Positions 46,461-57,426 of a DNA stretch of 64,000 nucleotides are shown here, piece by piece. The stretch comes from Rheum nobile (Eukaryota > Streptophyta > Magnoliopsida > Caryophyllales > Polygonaceae), in NCBI GenBank assembly GCA_027886185.1, contig WOAB01000563.1, forward strand, positions 7,130,001 through 7,194,000, in the 5' to 3' direction. Position 1 is the stretch's first letter; every line of letters starts with the position of its first letter. The notes below the pieces were generated by a model. The model had not been told where the DNA came from. It ran no database searches and saw only the letters and a list, made by a program, of their open reading frames with translations. The translations under genes were made by a program, and so were the position numbers.

Positions 46461-47038
46461 AAGCATGGGGGAGGGAGTTATACTTGCTGGTCGTCTGTAC
46501 TACTTTTTAAAAAAAAAAAACAGAAAATCCTAGTTAAGCTTAAAACCCGAAAGGGCGGCTTAGGCAAAATTCAGGGGCCGGACCAACATTAGGCTGGGGT
46601 AATAAGAGGCTAAAGAGTGATGTGAGATTGGTGAGCCCATCTTTGAAAAATGAAATGAGTGGCTAGGTGAAAACCCGAAAGGACGCCTACGCAAAATGAG
46701 TGAAAAGAAAAGAGTGATTACTAGGACTTCTCATTCATTCTGGCGTGGTGACATAAGTGGTGGAGTTATAAGGAGGTTTCGGGTAGGTCAATCTGGAGCA
46801 ATAAAGGATAGATTGGAGCTAGGATTAGATGTTCACATTCACTCTATGGTGTTCGGGTTTAGCTTGGGGGAAGTACTCTGCTTCCTTTTTAGAGCCAGGT
46901 GTTGGATTGTTGATGATGGTGTGTTATAGTCACTAGGTTCAGATTCTTGTATGCTGTCTGTAGACCTTTGATTTCATAGTATAGGAGTATGTTTTCATTA
47001 GCTTACTCGAGGACGAGCAAGGTCTAAGCATGGGGGAA
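46461..47038 (+). other. Paired polypurine tracts, D
   Basis: aagcatgggggaggga at 46461-46476 and aagcatgggggaa at 47026-47038, the latter directly before the LTR. The spacing is about 565 bases. Confidence 0.65.
46535..46689 (+). other. Twin GNRA-loop hairpins, D
   Basis: Hairpin 1 (46535-46562): arms TAAGCT and GGCTTA, inner CCC-GAAA-GGG. Hairpin 2 (46664-46689): arms TAGGTG and CGCCTA, inner CCC-GAAA-GGA. Hairpin 2 gains two outer pairs compared with A and Z, and its inner stem has one mismatch. Confidence 0.7.
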
Positions 47039-47040
47039 TT

Positions 47041-48241
47041 TGATACGCTTTACTTTATATAGCGTAACTAGGACTTGTTAGCACATTATGAGAGATGATT
47101 AGGGTAGTTTTAGGGACTATTCTGTGATTAGGGAGAGGCCAAGAGAAGTGAAGAAAACCAAGAAATTACATAAGATTGGATCCTCTGAAGATCAAGTGAA
47201 GACCGGAGCAACAGAGACTGAACCGCGACCGCGGGGGTATGAGCCGCGATCGCGGGCCAGGGAGCTGGTGCTGGTGTGCTGAAGTATAAACCGTGATCGC
47301 GGGTCTTGGCTGAGGTCGTAGATTGAAGATTCGGCGTTTTATTATCTTATTACCTTAATTTTTTTATTATTATTAAGTTTAGACTTCTTTTCTAAGTTTT
47401 TATTATTGGGATATTTAGCATTAGGGCAGACCTAGTTATCATTATCATTCATTCTAGCATATTTTCAGAACGGTGTTTTAGAGTATTTTGTGCTTTGAAG
47501 ACTATGAAGAACTAAGTTTCCTTTGCTTAGTCAGACAATTGAAGCATTCGTTTGATTTGGTTGTAAGATTATAACTCTTGTTCTATTCCTTTGAATTTTA
47601 TTAATTCTCTTGTGCTTAATCCCTTTGAGTTTTACTGATTATACTAGCCTGATCAACTAGTGGTTAATAGTATTATTCTTATGCTAGAGTTAGACTGTTT
47701 CTGGTTGAAATACCTAATTCAGAGTAGCAGCTACGATATTCTAGAACTGGTTGTGATAGTTTATTGTAGAAAGAGAATTGATTGCATGCTAAGTAAAACT
47801 GGTTGTTTTATGCGCATGTATCTGCTGAATTTCTGGAACTTACTGTTGTTATTGAATTGAATTTGGATAGTTTCCTGATTGTTTGATAGTTAGTATTATC
47901 AGGGTCTGGTTGTACTGTTAATAACTTAAGAAAAGGAATAGGAACATTCACTGGTCTAAAGAACTAGAGATAATTAAGGATCAATCAATCAAACTGAAGT
48001 GTGGATATCAATCTGGCTGAGTACTTTCATCAATATTTGTTTACATCATCATTAATTATGTTAGTTAATTTCATAGTTTATAACAAACCAATCCAAAACC
48101 CCTGTTTTTACTGTTGATAAACGATTTCTGCAAACAGGATAGATAACTTGATTCTCTGTGGGTTCGACTCTTACTTGCCAGACTACATTAGTTGGGGTTT
48201 TAAGGTTTCTTTGTTAGGTATACATGACTAATCGCCTATCA
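47041..48241 (+). repeat. D 3' LTR, 1201 bp
   Basis: Starts tgatacgctttac and ends cgcctatca. About 20 bp shorter than its partner and visibly more diverged than the Z pair. Confidence 0.9.
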
Positions 48242-48246
48242 ACTAT

Positions 48247-48856
48247 TGTTGGGCCTCATCCTTAACGGATCCTCACCAGAGCAGCCCAATGGACGAAGTG
48301 GCATTCCAATCTGTAGTGATCGCCTGATTAAACGACGAACGAAGATCTCGGCCACGACAAGATTTAAGGAATTATTGAACCCCGGATTGTGTGGATTAAT
48401 ATATCGGTCCATGCAGCAGTTACAACCCATGTAATCAATCATAAGTATTGTAAGATCATGGCCATCTGGTAATCAAACCCGACGAGCGAAGATCACGGAG
48501 GCCAAACGGCTAGTTTAGCTAATCTTTGGAAATTAAATGTGTATATAAGAAGATTTAGGATCATTGTAAAGGGGAGGAACTCAACATAATACGAACTACT
48601 ATCTACTACACTCTGGCAATCACCATTGTTCTCGAGCTCGGATCTTCATTTCAGTATTAAAACGACCGACGACTAGATTCTTTGATTTGACCAGTCTCTT
48701 ATTCGAAGGAGATAAGCTTGTCTTTATGTCTATTTAAATCTTATTTCGTCTAGATCTTTGCTTGATTTGGATCGTTCAGATATAATCAACATTGTTATTG
48801 TATAGTTGCCCTTCTTAAGGTGATTCAGGTCGGTTCGGTCTTTTCGCCCCAAAACA
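48247..48856 (+). repeat. Y 3' LTR, 610 bp
   Basis: Matches 17834-18441, ends ccccaaaaca, and is followed by TSD ATTTT and X leader. Confidence 0.92.
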
Positions 48857-48861
48857 ATTTT

Positions 48862-50731
48862 GATGCATGTCTTGATTCAAATTAAGTGGTAAATTGATAT
48901 GTAGGTTAATTTGCATGATTAAAATTGTGATTTTGATTGATTGGATTAGTAAAGTTGAGAACTTCATAAACTAATATGCATGTAAAATTATTCCACCCAT
49001 ACTTGATTCATGTGATTTAATTATGCAAGAGATATGATTTTTGGCATGTTTTGAATCATTAGATGAAAATTTTTATTTTCATAAGATGGACCACACACCT
49101 AAATTTTGTTTTTCCACAATTCTGATTTTTTTATGAAATTGTTTCATACATAAAATTCTAGGGAAAAAAAGGGTCAAATCGGATCGGATCCGAACCCAAC
49201 GCAGCGGTTCGACCACGGTTGGACCCAATCGTGCAGTGGCGCGTGCGGGTCCAACACAGTTGCTGGGTGTACGACCTAGCCCGGCTCGCGCGGATGGTCC
49301 CTGCAGGACCGCGCATGGCTCGCGCGATGCAAGCCAGATTGGATCCGGTTCTACACACAAAAGGCGAACCGTGGTGCGGTTCGCGTGGGTGGAGGCTGGT
49401 CCGGGCTGGGCTCGGGTCGGTCCGTAGAGGTGGCTGCGTGGTTTGCTAGGCTCGGGCGTGGCTTGGTCCAGTTGGGTAGATTTTGGGTTTTAGGATAGTT
49501 TCCTAAAAGTATAAGATAAAATCTTATTTGCGCAATTGGATAATATTTGATATTATCCACAATATAATTTTCTAAAAGTTGTTAGGATAGAATCCCACTA
49601 GATTAAGATAAGGATATTTGATATCTTATCTTGTTTATGCATATCTTATCCAATAATGCATTTTAATGATTAATTATGATTAATTCTATTTATTGATTTT
49701 ATTTGAATTAAGATATTGATATTGAATTATTTATCTCATGAGATGATTTATTTAATTTAATAGTATTTGTTCAATATTATTTAAATTGATTGTTGTTATT
49801 AATTAGATTAATATTATTGATAATATTTGATATTATTATTGCATGCATGATTACTTATTATGATATTATTGTTTGCATGAGGTGACTAGTATGGCCCATT
49901 TTAGGATAGAAAATACGATATGCGTATCGTTATGTTTTCTTGTACACGATCTGCGTATCGTTATGTATTTTTGTAATTTAATTTTCAAGTAATTAGATTA
50001 TTTAGAAAATTATGTAATACAAGAAGAGAAGATCCTAAGAAGACCAAGGATGGAGATTCATGAAGGGTACCAAGGATGGAGATCCATAAAGAACAAGACC
50101 CATGAAGATTGGATCTTTAATCTCGGTTTTTAGGGGTCATACTAGGATCACATTTAATTATTGCATTTTGAATGCTTTATTACTTTAAGCCTTGCATGAT
50201 TGTTTGTTTATGCTATTGTGTTCACTAGTAAATAGACAACCATTGCATGCTTAAGTCCCTAAAAGAATATTGAGGTATTGCCTTTCCATGTCATAACCCA
50301 TAAGGCCGTTGGAATTCGTTGGATAAGTTTCGTCAAAGCGAGGTGTCCTTCTTTGACTTTGGGATAGTGAGGGTGGATCTATATAAGGGATTCATAAACC
50401 TTGACATGGTTATACTCAACAAGAGACCAAAAGGCAAAGTTTTGGATCTTGAGGCATAGAGATGAGTCTAACACGGGATGTGGGCCATCAACCAAGAATT
50501 ATAAGGAATTATAATTAGTAAATGTTACTTACCTTGATCACATAAGACTTAGGGAAGTGTCAAAGTACGCTTAGGTCTTATCTGAGATAGGGTCTTTGAA
50601 TCATTTTATTCACTAGGGACATACTTAACTTGAATAAAATGTGCATTTGCTCAAATTTTAAAGCATGTTTATTTTGAGCTTTTGCATGTCAAGCATAAAC
50701 TTATCTGCATATTACTTCCTTTGTAGATATC
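48862..50731 (+). other. X leader region
   Basis: 1.9 kb of AT-rich, non-coding sequence between PBS and gag of X, counted from the Y insertion. An abrupt GC-rich island at about 49170-49470 stands out (gcgcgcatggctcgcgcg and similar). It has several short frames on both strands that do not resemble any gene I know. The rest shows nothing. Confidence 0.55.
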
Positions 50732-51754
50732 ATGTCTAGCAACGATAACTTGAAATTCACCCTGTGCTCAATTGTTGAGAAGAACAAACTCAATGAAACA
50801 AATTTCCTTGATTGGGAACGAAACTTGAGAACTGTTCTCAGATCCGAAGAACGTGAGGACGTTCTAGATACCCATATCCCTACCTTGACTGACGCCTCTA
50901 CTGCTGAGGAGAAGGCAAAAGAAAAGGAGATAAGAGCTAACTCGGTGTATGTCACTTGTCTTATGCTCGCTGCTATGGAACCTGGCCTTCAAAAGAGGTC
51001 TGAATGTCAGGATGCTCATACAATCATTGGCAACCTGAAAGTGATGTTTCAGGAACATGCCAGGATTGAGAGATATAAGACACACAAGGCCATATTAGAG
51101 TGCAAACTTGAGAAGGGAAAACCAGTAAGTGCACATGTATTTAACATGATTGGTCTCTTTGACCAAATGGCAGCACTGGGTTCCCCATACAGCCAAGAGT
51201 TGGCTACTGACATCATATTGCACTCCTTGCATGATGGATTCGCCCAATTCAGGATGAACTACCATATGCATGGAATTGGCAAAACTCTGAATGAACTATA
51301 TGGCATGCTCAAAACAGCTGAGCAAAATATCCAAGTTGATAATAAGAAAGAAGTTCTTATGGTCAACAGAGGGAAAGGGTTCAAGAAGGGGCCTAATGGG
51401 AAGCAGAAACAACAAAACCAAGGGAAAGGCAAAAATTTTGCCAAACCCATGGCAGCTGAGAAGCCAAAGGTGGTTGCTGAGCATGACTGCTTCTATTGCA
51501 AGGCCAAGGGGCACTGGAAGAGAAATTGCTCCAAGAACCTGGAAGACAAGAAGAATGGAACTGTGAGCTCCACTTCAAGTATTTTTGTTATTGAAGTCTT
51601 AACAAGCAAAGGTACTACTTGGGTATTAGATACCGGATGTGGTTCTCACATTATTTTGAATGTGCAGGGACTAAGAAGTAGGCGGCAATTGGAGAAGGGA
51701 GAGATAGACCTGCGCGTTGGAAATGGAGCAAGAGTTACTGCGTTTGTCGTATGA
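50732..51754 (+). pseudogene. X gag and protease start
   Basis: Copia gag from ATG 50732 (MSSNDNLKFTLCSIVEKNKL). The capsid-like part has the WERNLRTVLRSEE and NELYGMLKTAEQ motifs. A basic linker is followed by the zinc knuckle CFYCKAKGHWKRNC (residues 253-266). The protease active site is WVLDTGCGSHI (Asp-Thr-Gly at 300-302). An opal codon at 51752-51754 ends the frame inside the protease. The same frame continues from 51755, so one change separates gag-protease from integrase. Confidence 0.87.
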
Positions 51755-53401
51755 GATTATAGTTTGTCTTTACCTTCTGGCTTAGTTTTAGAACTGAATA
51801 ATTGTTATTTTGTTCCTTCAACTACTAAGAACCTTATTTCGATTTCAGTTTTCATCTTGAAGGTTTTGAATTTATCGTTAAGAATGGATCTCTTTCTATT
51901 TTTTAAGAATGATATTTTCTATGCCAATGCTCCTATGAGTAATGGACTCTTTGTGTTGGACCTCAAGTCAAAAATTTATAACATTAGTACTAAGAGGCAA
52001 AAGTCGAATGATTTGAGTGAAGCCTATCTATGGCACTGTCGCTTGGGTCACATTAGCTTGAACCGCATGAAAAAACTCCATAAAGATGGAATTCTCAAAT
52101 CAATTGATTGCGAATCATTTGAGACATGTGAGTCATGCCTAATGGACAAGATGACAAGGTCACCTTTCACTAGGACAAGTGAAAGGGCTACTGAGCTACT
52201 AGCCCTAATACATACTGATGTTTGTGGACCAATGAACACAAAAGCTAGAGGAGGCTATCGATACTTCATCACATTTACTGACGACATGAGTAGATATGGG
52301 TATATCTACTTAATGGCGCACAAATCTGAATCCTTTGAAAAGTTCAAAGAGTTTCAAAATGAAGTAGAAACTCAAACTGGCAAGAAGAAAAAGGCACTTT
52401 GATCAGATCGCAATGGTGAATATCTGAGTCAAGAGTTCGATCATCATCTAAGAAGTTGTGGGATCATAACACAACTGACTCCACCAGACACGCCACAACT
52501 GAATGGTGTGTCTGAAATGAGAAACAGGACCTTGTTAGACATGGTCCGATCAATGATGAGTTTTGTTCACCTTCTAGTATCCTTCTGGGGATATGCCCTC
52601 ACAACCGCTACGTTCACACTAAACAGGACTCTGTCTAGGACTATAGACAAGACACCATATGAGATATGGACTAGAAGAGTTCTAAATCTAACTTTTCTAA
52701 AAATTTGGGGATGTGAAGCTTATGTAAAGCGTTTACTATCAGATAAGCTTGCACCCAAATCAGATAAATGCTTATTCATAGGGTATCCTAAGGAAATCAA
52801 GGGATATTACTTCTACAATCCCACAGAGCACAAAGTGTTTGTTGCAAGGGATAGTGTCTTTTTGGAAAAAGAATTTATTTCCAAGAAGCCAAGTGGGAGA
52901 AATGTTCATCTTGAAGAAGTTCAAGATGAGCAACAAACCCAACAACAAGTCGACATGGACGATGCCGATGAGGAGATGCCAGTATTTGGAGGCAAAAATT
53001 CCCATAGGGAAGTCGTCCAGGTACAGGAACCAATCCCTCAAGAACCAGATTCAAATGAGGATCCACAAACAGTTATGGAAAATGCTCCAGTTGTTGAACC
53101 CACACGTAGATCAAACAGGCCAAGGGCACAACCAAGACGATATGATGATTTCATCTTGACTACAAGCCTTGATATTCTGCTTTTAGAAAGCGGAGAGTCT
53201 GCCACCTATAAGCAAGCAACGATGGGTCCAGACTCCGAGAAATGGCTTAAGGCCATGAAATCTGAAATGGATTCTATGTCTGAGAATCAAGTCTGGGACT
53301 TGATAGATTTGCCAGATGGGGCAAAACCCATCGGATGCAAATGGGTTTTCAAATCAAGACAGACAAAGATGGAAATGTATCTGATTACAAGGCAAGGCTA
53401 G
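51755..53401 (+). pseudogene. X integrase and linker
   Basis: GAG-pre-integrase HHCC segment (HCRLGHISLNRM ... CESCLMDKM, about 52030-52150), catalytic core with THTD-type IHTDVCGPM, SDRNGEYLSQEF and NGVSEMRNRT, then the linker to RT with a Pro/Gln-rich part. An opal codon at 52400-52402 lies directly before SDRNGEY. The frame shifts near 53350 just as the RT begins (CKWVFK). It is dead as encoded, but the catalytic D, D and E residues are still present. Confidence 0.85.
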
Positions 53402-54330
53402 TTGCCAAGGGTTTTAAACAGATTCATGATATTGACTATGATGAGACATTTTCACCGGTCGTAATGATCAGGTCCATCAGGATACTCCTAGCTATTGCCG
53501 CTCATTATGATTATGAGATTTGGCAAATGGATGTCAAGACCGCTTTTCTAAATGGATATTTAGAAGAGGATGTGTACATGACACAACCAGAGGGTTTTGA
53601 ATATCCAACAGACCCTAGGAAAGTATGCAAGCTTAAGAAGTCCATTTATGGACTTAAGCAAGCATCCAGGAGTTGGAACATTCGATTTGATGAAGCTTTC
53701 AAAGAGTTTGACTTTATTAGATGCGAAGAAGAGTCTTGTGTTTACAAGAAGTTTAGTGGGAGCAAAGTGGTCTTCTTGGTCCTGTATGTGGAGGACATAC
53801 TGCTCATTGGAAATGACATTCTGATGCTAGAGTTCGTTAAGGGATGGCTGAAAAAATGTTTTTCAATGAAGGACCTAGGGGAAGCAGAGTACATATTGGG
53901 TATCAAGATCTGTAGAGATAGATCTAAGATACTACTTGGATTAAGTCAAGGAACTTATATAGATAAGGTTCTTGACAGGTTCAAAATGCAGGAGTCCAAG
54001 AAAGGATTTCTACCCATACAACATGGCATATACCTCAACAAGAAGCAGTGTCCTAAGACACCTGCTGAGCTAGAGAAGATGAGCAATATATCTTATGCTT
54101 CTGCTATAGGATCTATCATGTATGCCATGATATGTACACGCCCTGATGTTGCATTTGCTCTGAGCATGTATAGCAGATACCAATCGGATCCTGGAGATGC
54201 ACATTGGTGTGCAGCCAAGAACATCCTGAAGTACTTGAGAAGAACCAAGGATGACTTCTTGGTATTTGGAGGTGATGACGAGTTAGTCGTTCGAGGATGT
54301 GCAAAGTGCACACAGATGACAACATTGTAG
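53335..54330 (+). pseudogene. X reverse transcriptase with altered catalytic box
   Basis: Copia RT: YKARLVAKGFKQ, WQMDVKTAFLNGYLEEDVYM, KSIYGLKQASRSWN. The catalytic box reads LYVEDILLIGND near 53786, so the first Asp of YVDD is Glu. Then SMKDLGEAEYILGIKI and MICTRPDVAFALSMYSRYQ. RNase H has just begun when an internal deletion joins it to the pol tail (AKCTQMTTL in a shifted frame of the conserved C-terminal motif). The RNase H catalytic residues are gone. Confidence 0.86.
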
Positions 54331-55239
54331 ATTCACTGACCAAGCCTATGTCTAGGCCCAAGCATGAGAGTAACACTAGGGCCAAGGGCCTCAAGCACAT
54401 TGGAGAATGGCTTTGAGATTGCATTGTCTTGCATTATGAATTTTGTTTTATGAATGTCAGACACGTTTTATGCTTGATTATATGATATACATCTTTCATT
54501 CTTATTTAATCACTGCTTGGAATTAAATAAAATGTTCAAATAATTTATAATTTGCAAATGGGCTTATCATAAGTGTTTTGGTGAATGAAACCCCATTAAG
54601 TGAACTGAAGTTATGAATTATTCAAAATCCATGGTCTAAGTCATTAACTTGGACATAGATGATTTCATTTTAAGACTGTATTGTAAGTTGACTGATAGCG
54701 CCATGTTTCATGGGCTATAGGGACATAGAGATGTCTAATCAATTACATAGATATGTATGGATGATACATATAGGACTGACCCACCTTAAGACTCTCCAAA
54801 AGGGCTTGAAGAGTTTTAAGTCAAACCATGATTGGTAGATTCCTCAGACATGAGTATGATATGGTTTCTCTTGATGATTGGTATGTCTTTGACGCTGTTA
54901 AACGCTGACCGTAACAGACAGTTATAAAGGCAGTGATTGGGATTGCCAAAAGTTGAGTGAGAGCTATAGTCATACAAGACTGGAGAAGTCCTCCTCCTTC
55001 ATGCATACTGTGATGCATGGACATGAATGTTGTCTCGGCCACTTGAGGAGCGAGAACTGAAAAATGCATGGCCATGCTCGGATGGATTATCTGTAATCAT
55101 CCGTTATTTGACAGTTCAAACTCAAGAGTTCAAGAAACACATTTGATAAGAGATATGGATGTCATCATATCATCAAATAAGACATTAAGAGACAAAGAGA
55201 TTTAACATTGTACACTTGTTTAAAGGACAAGTGGGAGAT
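54331..55239 (+). other. X pol tail, 3' UTR and polypurine tract
   Basis: Remains of the pol C-terminus (to about 54418), then 800 bp of non-coding sequence ending in ggacaagtgggaga (55225-55238), the polypurine tract of X. Confidence 0.7.
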
Positions 55240-55962
55240 TGAAGGAATTGTGTCCTTTAATCAAAGGTGCGATTACCGAACATGGAATAGGACTATTAAT
55301 GGAGATTTATAATCCGAGTATTTAAGGGATCGTAGTGCTTTGCTAGAAGCCAACTACGATTAATGGGCTTAATCGGGTTAAACCCATGGCTATAATAACT
55401 GAGTCCTATGAGGTCACACACATAGAGTTATCGGGTTGGATCAAACCGAACCAAAAGCCCATATTGGACATGAGATTTCAGCCCATTGGCTTTAATTGGG
55501 ATATTGACTTTTATTATTGATGGATAAGAGTTACCATTAATAATTACTAAATAAGGAGATATCTTATTTGAAGATATATAGATACAATATAAAGATATTA
55601 TATCTATTGTCAAAGATAAGATACGATCTTATAAGTAATTGTTACGAACAAGAAAAACAGGCTTCCTCTCCTTAGAAGTTGTACGGCCGAACCCTCCCAG
55701 TAGAGAAGCCAAGTTCGCTCATTCTTTCGTTCTAGCAGACGACACCAAAGGCGATCCAGATTTCAGACTCGTGTGGACCAAGAAGAGAAGTCACACTTGG
55801 GGCTTTTGATCTCCGATGAAATTCTGTCGGAACGTTTCAGACTCGCATCAAACGGTATGTAACTTTATTCCTAATTGATCCCTATTCATTCATACATGAG
55901 ATCCTTATTAGATGTAAGAAAATAATTTTCTGAAATTTCGCTTATACGCATCTAATCCAACA
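55240..55962 (+). repeat. X 3' LTR, 723 bp
   Basis: Starts tgaaggaattgtgtcc after the polypurine tract and ends tctaatccaaca. The second half aligns with 17423-17773. Confidence 0.9.
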
Positions 55963-57426
55963 CAAAGTTTAACAACATACAAGTATACAACGATACAATA
56001 GCACGCCAACCTTAATACAAATAACATCATTAGCCTTACTGAATTTCAATGAGGCGTGTATTTTTAAAAGAAAACAATTAGACTAATCTCATTTGAAGAC
56101 CACACAAGTAGGTGCGAAGCTAAAAAATGTTACTCTGTCATTAGAGCGGATCACCTTTAGGAAGATGTGCCCAACGAGACATATTTGAGATTTATCAGTC
56201 CCTACTCCCTGTGGCGGTGAATTCCTGCCATTCTCTAATTACACAACCACCCTACGATGAGTTGGGTAAATGAATTATGTATGACGTTTTTATTAAGAAA
56301 TTAACTTTCTATAAAACTAACTCCCTCCCTCTAAATCCTAAATCATATATCCTAAATTCTAAATCTTAAACCATAAACTCTAAAAAATAATATTTTAGAG
56401 AGAAAAAACAAAGAAAAAATAAAATAAAATAAATTAATAAAAAATACATAAAAATACATAAAAATTAATACGGATAATTTTGTTAATTGAAAATTAAGGG
56501 TCAATAGGCCCAAAACTCTATTGGATCTATTCGTTTCCAGTTTGGGCCTGTTGTATATAAGCCCAATAAAGACAACCTCGGCCATGATTTGAAGAGGCCC
56601 ACCCAAGTACACAGCCCGAGATCGCGACGGGGATAGACGAAGATCTCTCTTCGGCCGCGGTTGCGCGGGCGAGCTTTTCCTCCCCGTCGACAGCCGATGG
56701 GCGGGGTCGACGCCGGGCGAGCTTTTCCTCCCCGTCGACACCAATGAAATGCGCGCAGCTTTCTCGGTAAGGTTCGAATCGATCAGGAAGCACGTAATCA
56801 ATGACCAATTTCGCATGTGATTTTTATAATCCGATCCGAACGTGAATATTATTTAATCCCAATTGTTCGCATGCTAACCATTCATCTTTTATCCCCTTTT
56901 CAGTCGAACATTTATCAATCGTTTCGGGTCAAATTCACACACCAATCAAACAACTGATGGCTCGGAATCAAGGCACTGCAAAGCTAGGGGTCGATAGAGT
57001 AAATAATCCAATTCGAGTCAAATTCAACCAATTGCAGTCTTGCAAATGCTCCTTGGTTAGTCTGTGAGACTGTAATCCGGTTATATGCTCTTGACAAGGT
57101 TGGTTCATTAGTTGCCATGCAAAGTTGAAGTTAGGCAATAGGCACTTGGTCCAGTTATCTATCTTGTGAATCTTAGCTTCCTATAGATGCTTGCACTAAG
57201 CAATTTTCTAAAAAGATCAATAATAAATTGTATTCTACTTCTAGCTACTGGATCATTCACTTTTGTACTTCGTTGTTGCCTTCATATATGTGTGTGAAAT
57301 TACCTGTAAATTTACACTCTCAGAAGAATGGAGAAGTGATTTCACAAACTTTTGGTTGATAGTTTCGCCCAGCCATTGTGATGCTGAGGAGTGAGGAGTA
57401 CACATTGTGTTTGCAGGTAGCGCGTG
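55963..57426. other. Intergenic between X and EDS1
   Basis: No supported gene. A minus-strand open stretch at about 56068-56240 ends FSFAPTCVVFK and could be a gene-end fragment, but I do not recognise it. A 27-bp segment with gcgagcttttcctccccgtc is duplicated at 56667 and 56717. The part next to 57427 should hold the EDS1 3' UTR. Confidence 0.45.

Larger units (their letters stand above)
41353..48241 (+). mobile_element. D: decayed Athila-type element
   Basis: LTRs 41353-42574 and 47041-48241, Athila-like PBS (42579-42596), gag and protease only. RT, RNase H, integrase and the third ORF are missing. The flanks are gctat on the left and actat on the right, a 5-bp TSD with one mismatch. It sits at the border of the Y polypurine tract and 3' LTR. 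The GC-rich modules of this family have the core ccgcgatcgcgg, as in A. Confidence 0.87.
17834..48856 (+). mobile_element. Y: Tat-type Ty3/gypsy element with three nested insertions
   Basis: LTRs 17834-18441 and 48247-48856 are flanked by a perfect 5-bp TSD, ATTTT (17829-17833 and 48857-48861). Order: PBS, gag, AP, RT, RNase H, a second RNase H domain of the archaeal-like type, integrase, then an antisense gene. The dual RNase H and the antisense ORF downstream of pol are features of the Tat/Retand group. Insertions Z, W and D sit in RNase H, the antisense gene and the 3' LTR border. Every Y frame is broken. Confidence 0.88.
17423..55962 (+). mobile_element. X: Ty1/copia element carrying nested insertions
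   Basis: Remnant of the 5' LTR (17423-17773), PBS (17775-17788) and 45 bp of leader, then insertion Y (17834-48856). X resumes at 48862 with leader, gag-protease (50732), integrase, RT, RNase H remnant and 3' LTR (55240-55962). Domain order PR-INT-RT-RH is that of Ty1/copia. The element is dead: two nonsense codons, one frameshift, a changed RT catalytic residue and a large RNase H deletion. Only its right flank is intact, so no TSD can be confirmed (right candidate caaag). Confidence 0.85.

Noticed and set aside
49079..49560. Overlapping frames on both strands in the X leader island
   Set aside because: High GC gives open frames on both strands. They are mutually exclusive and without domains.
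56352..56816. Minus-strand frame of 154 codons between X and EDS1
   Set aside because: It covers a short GC-rich duplication and AT-rich sequence, with no domain and no splice context.
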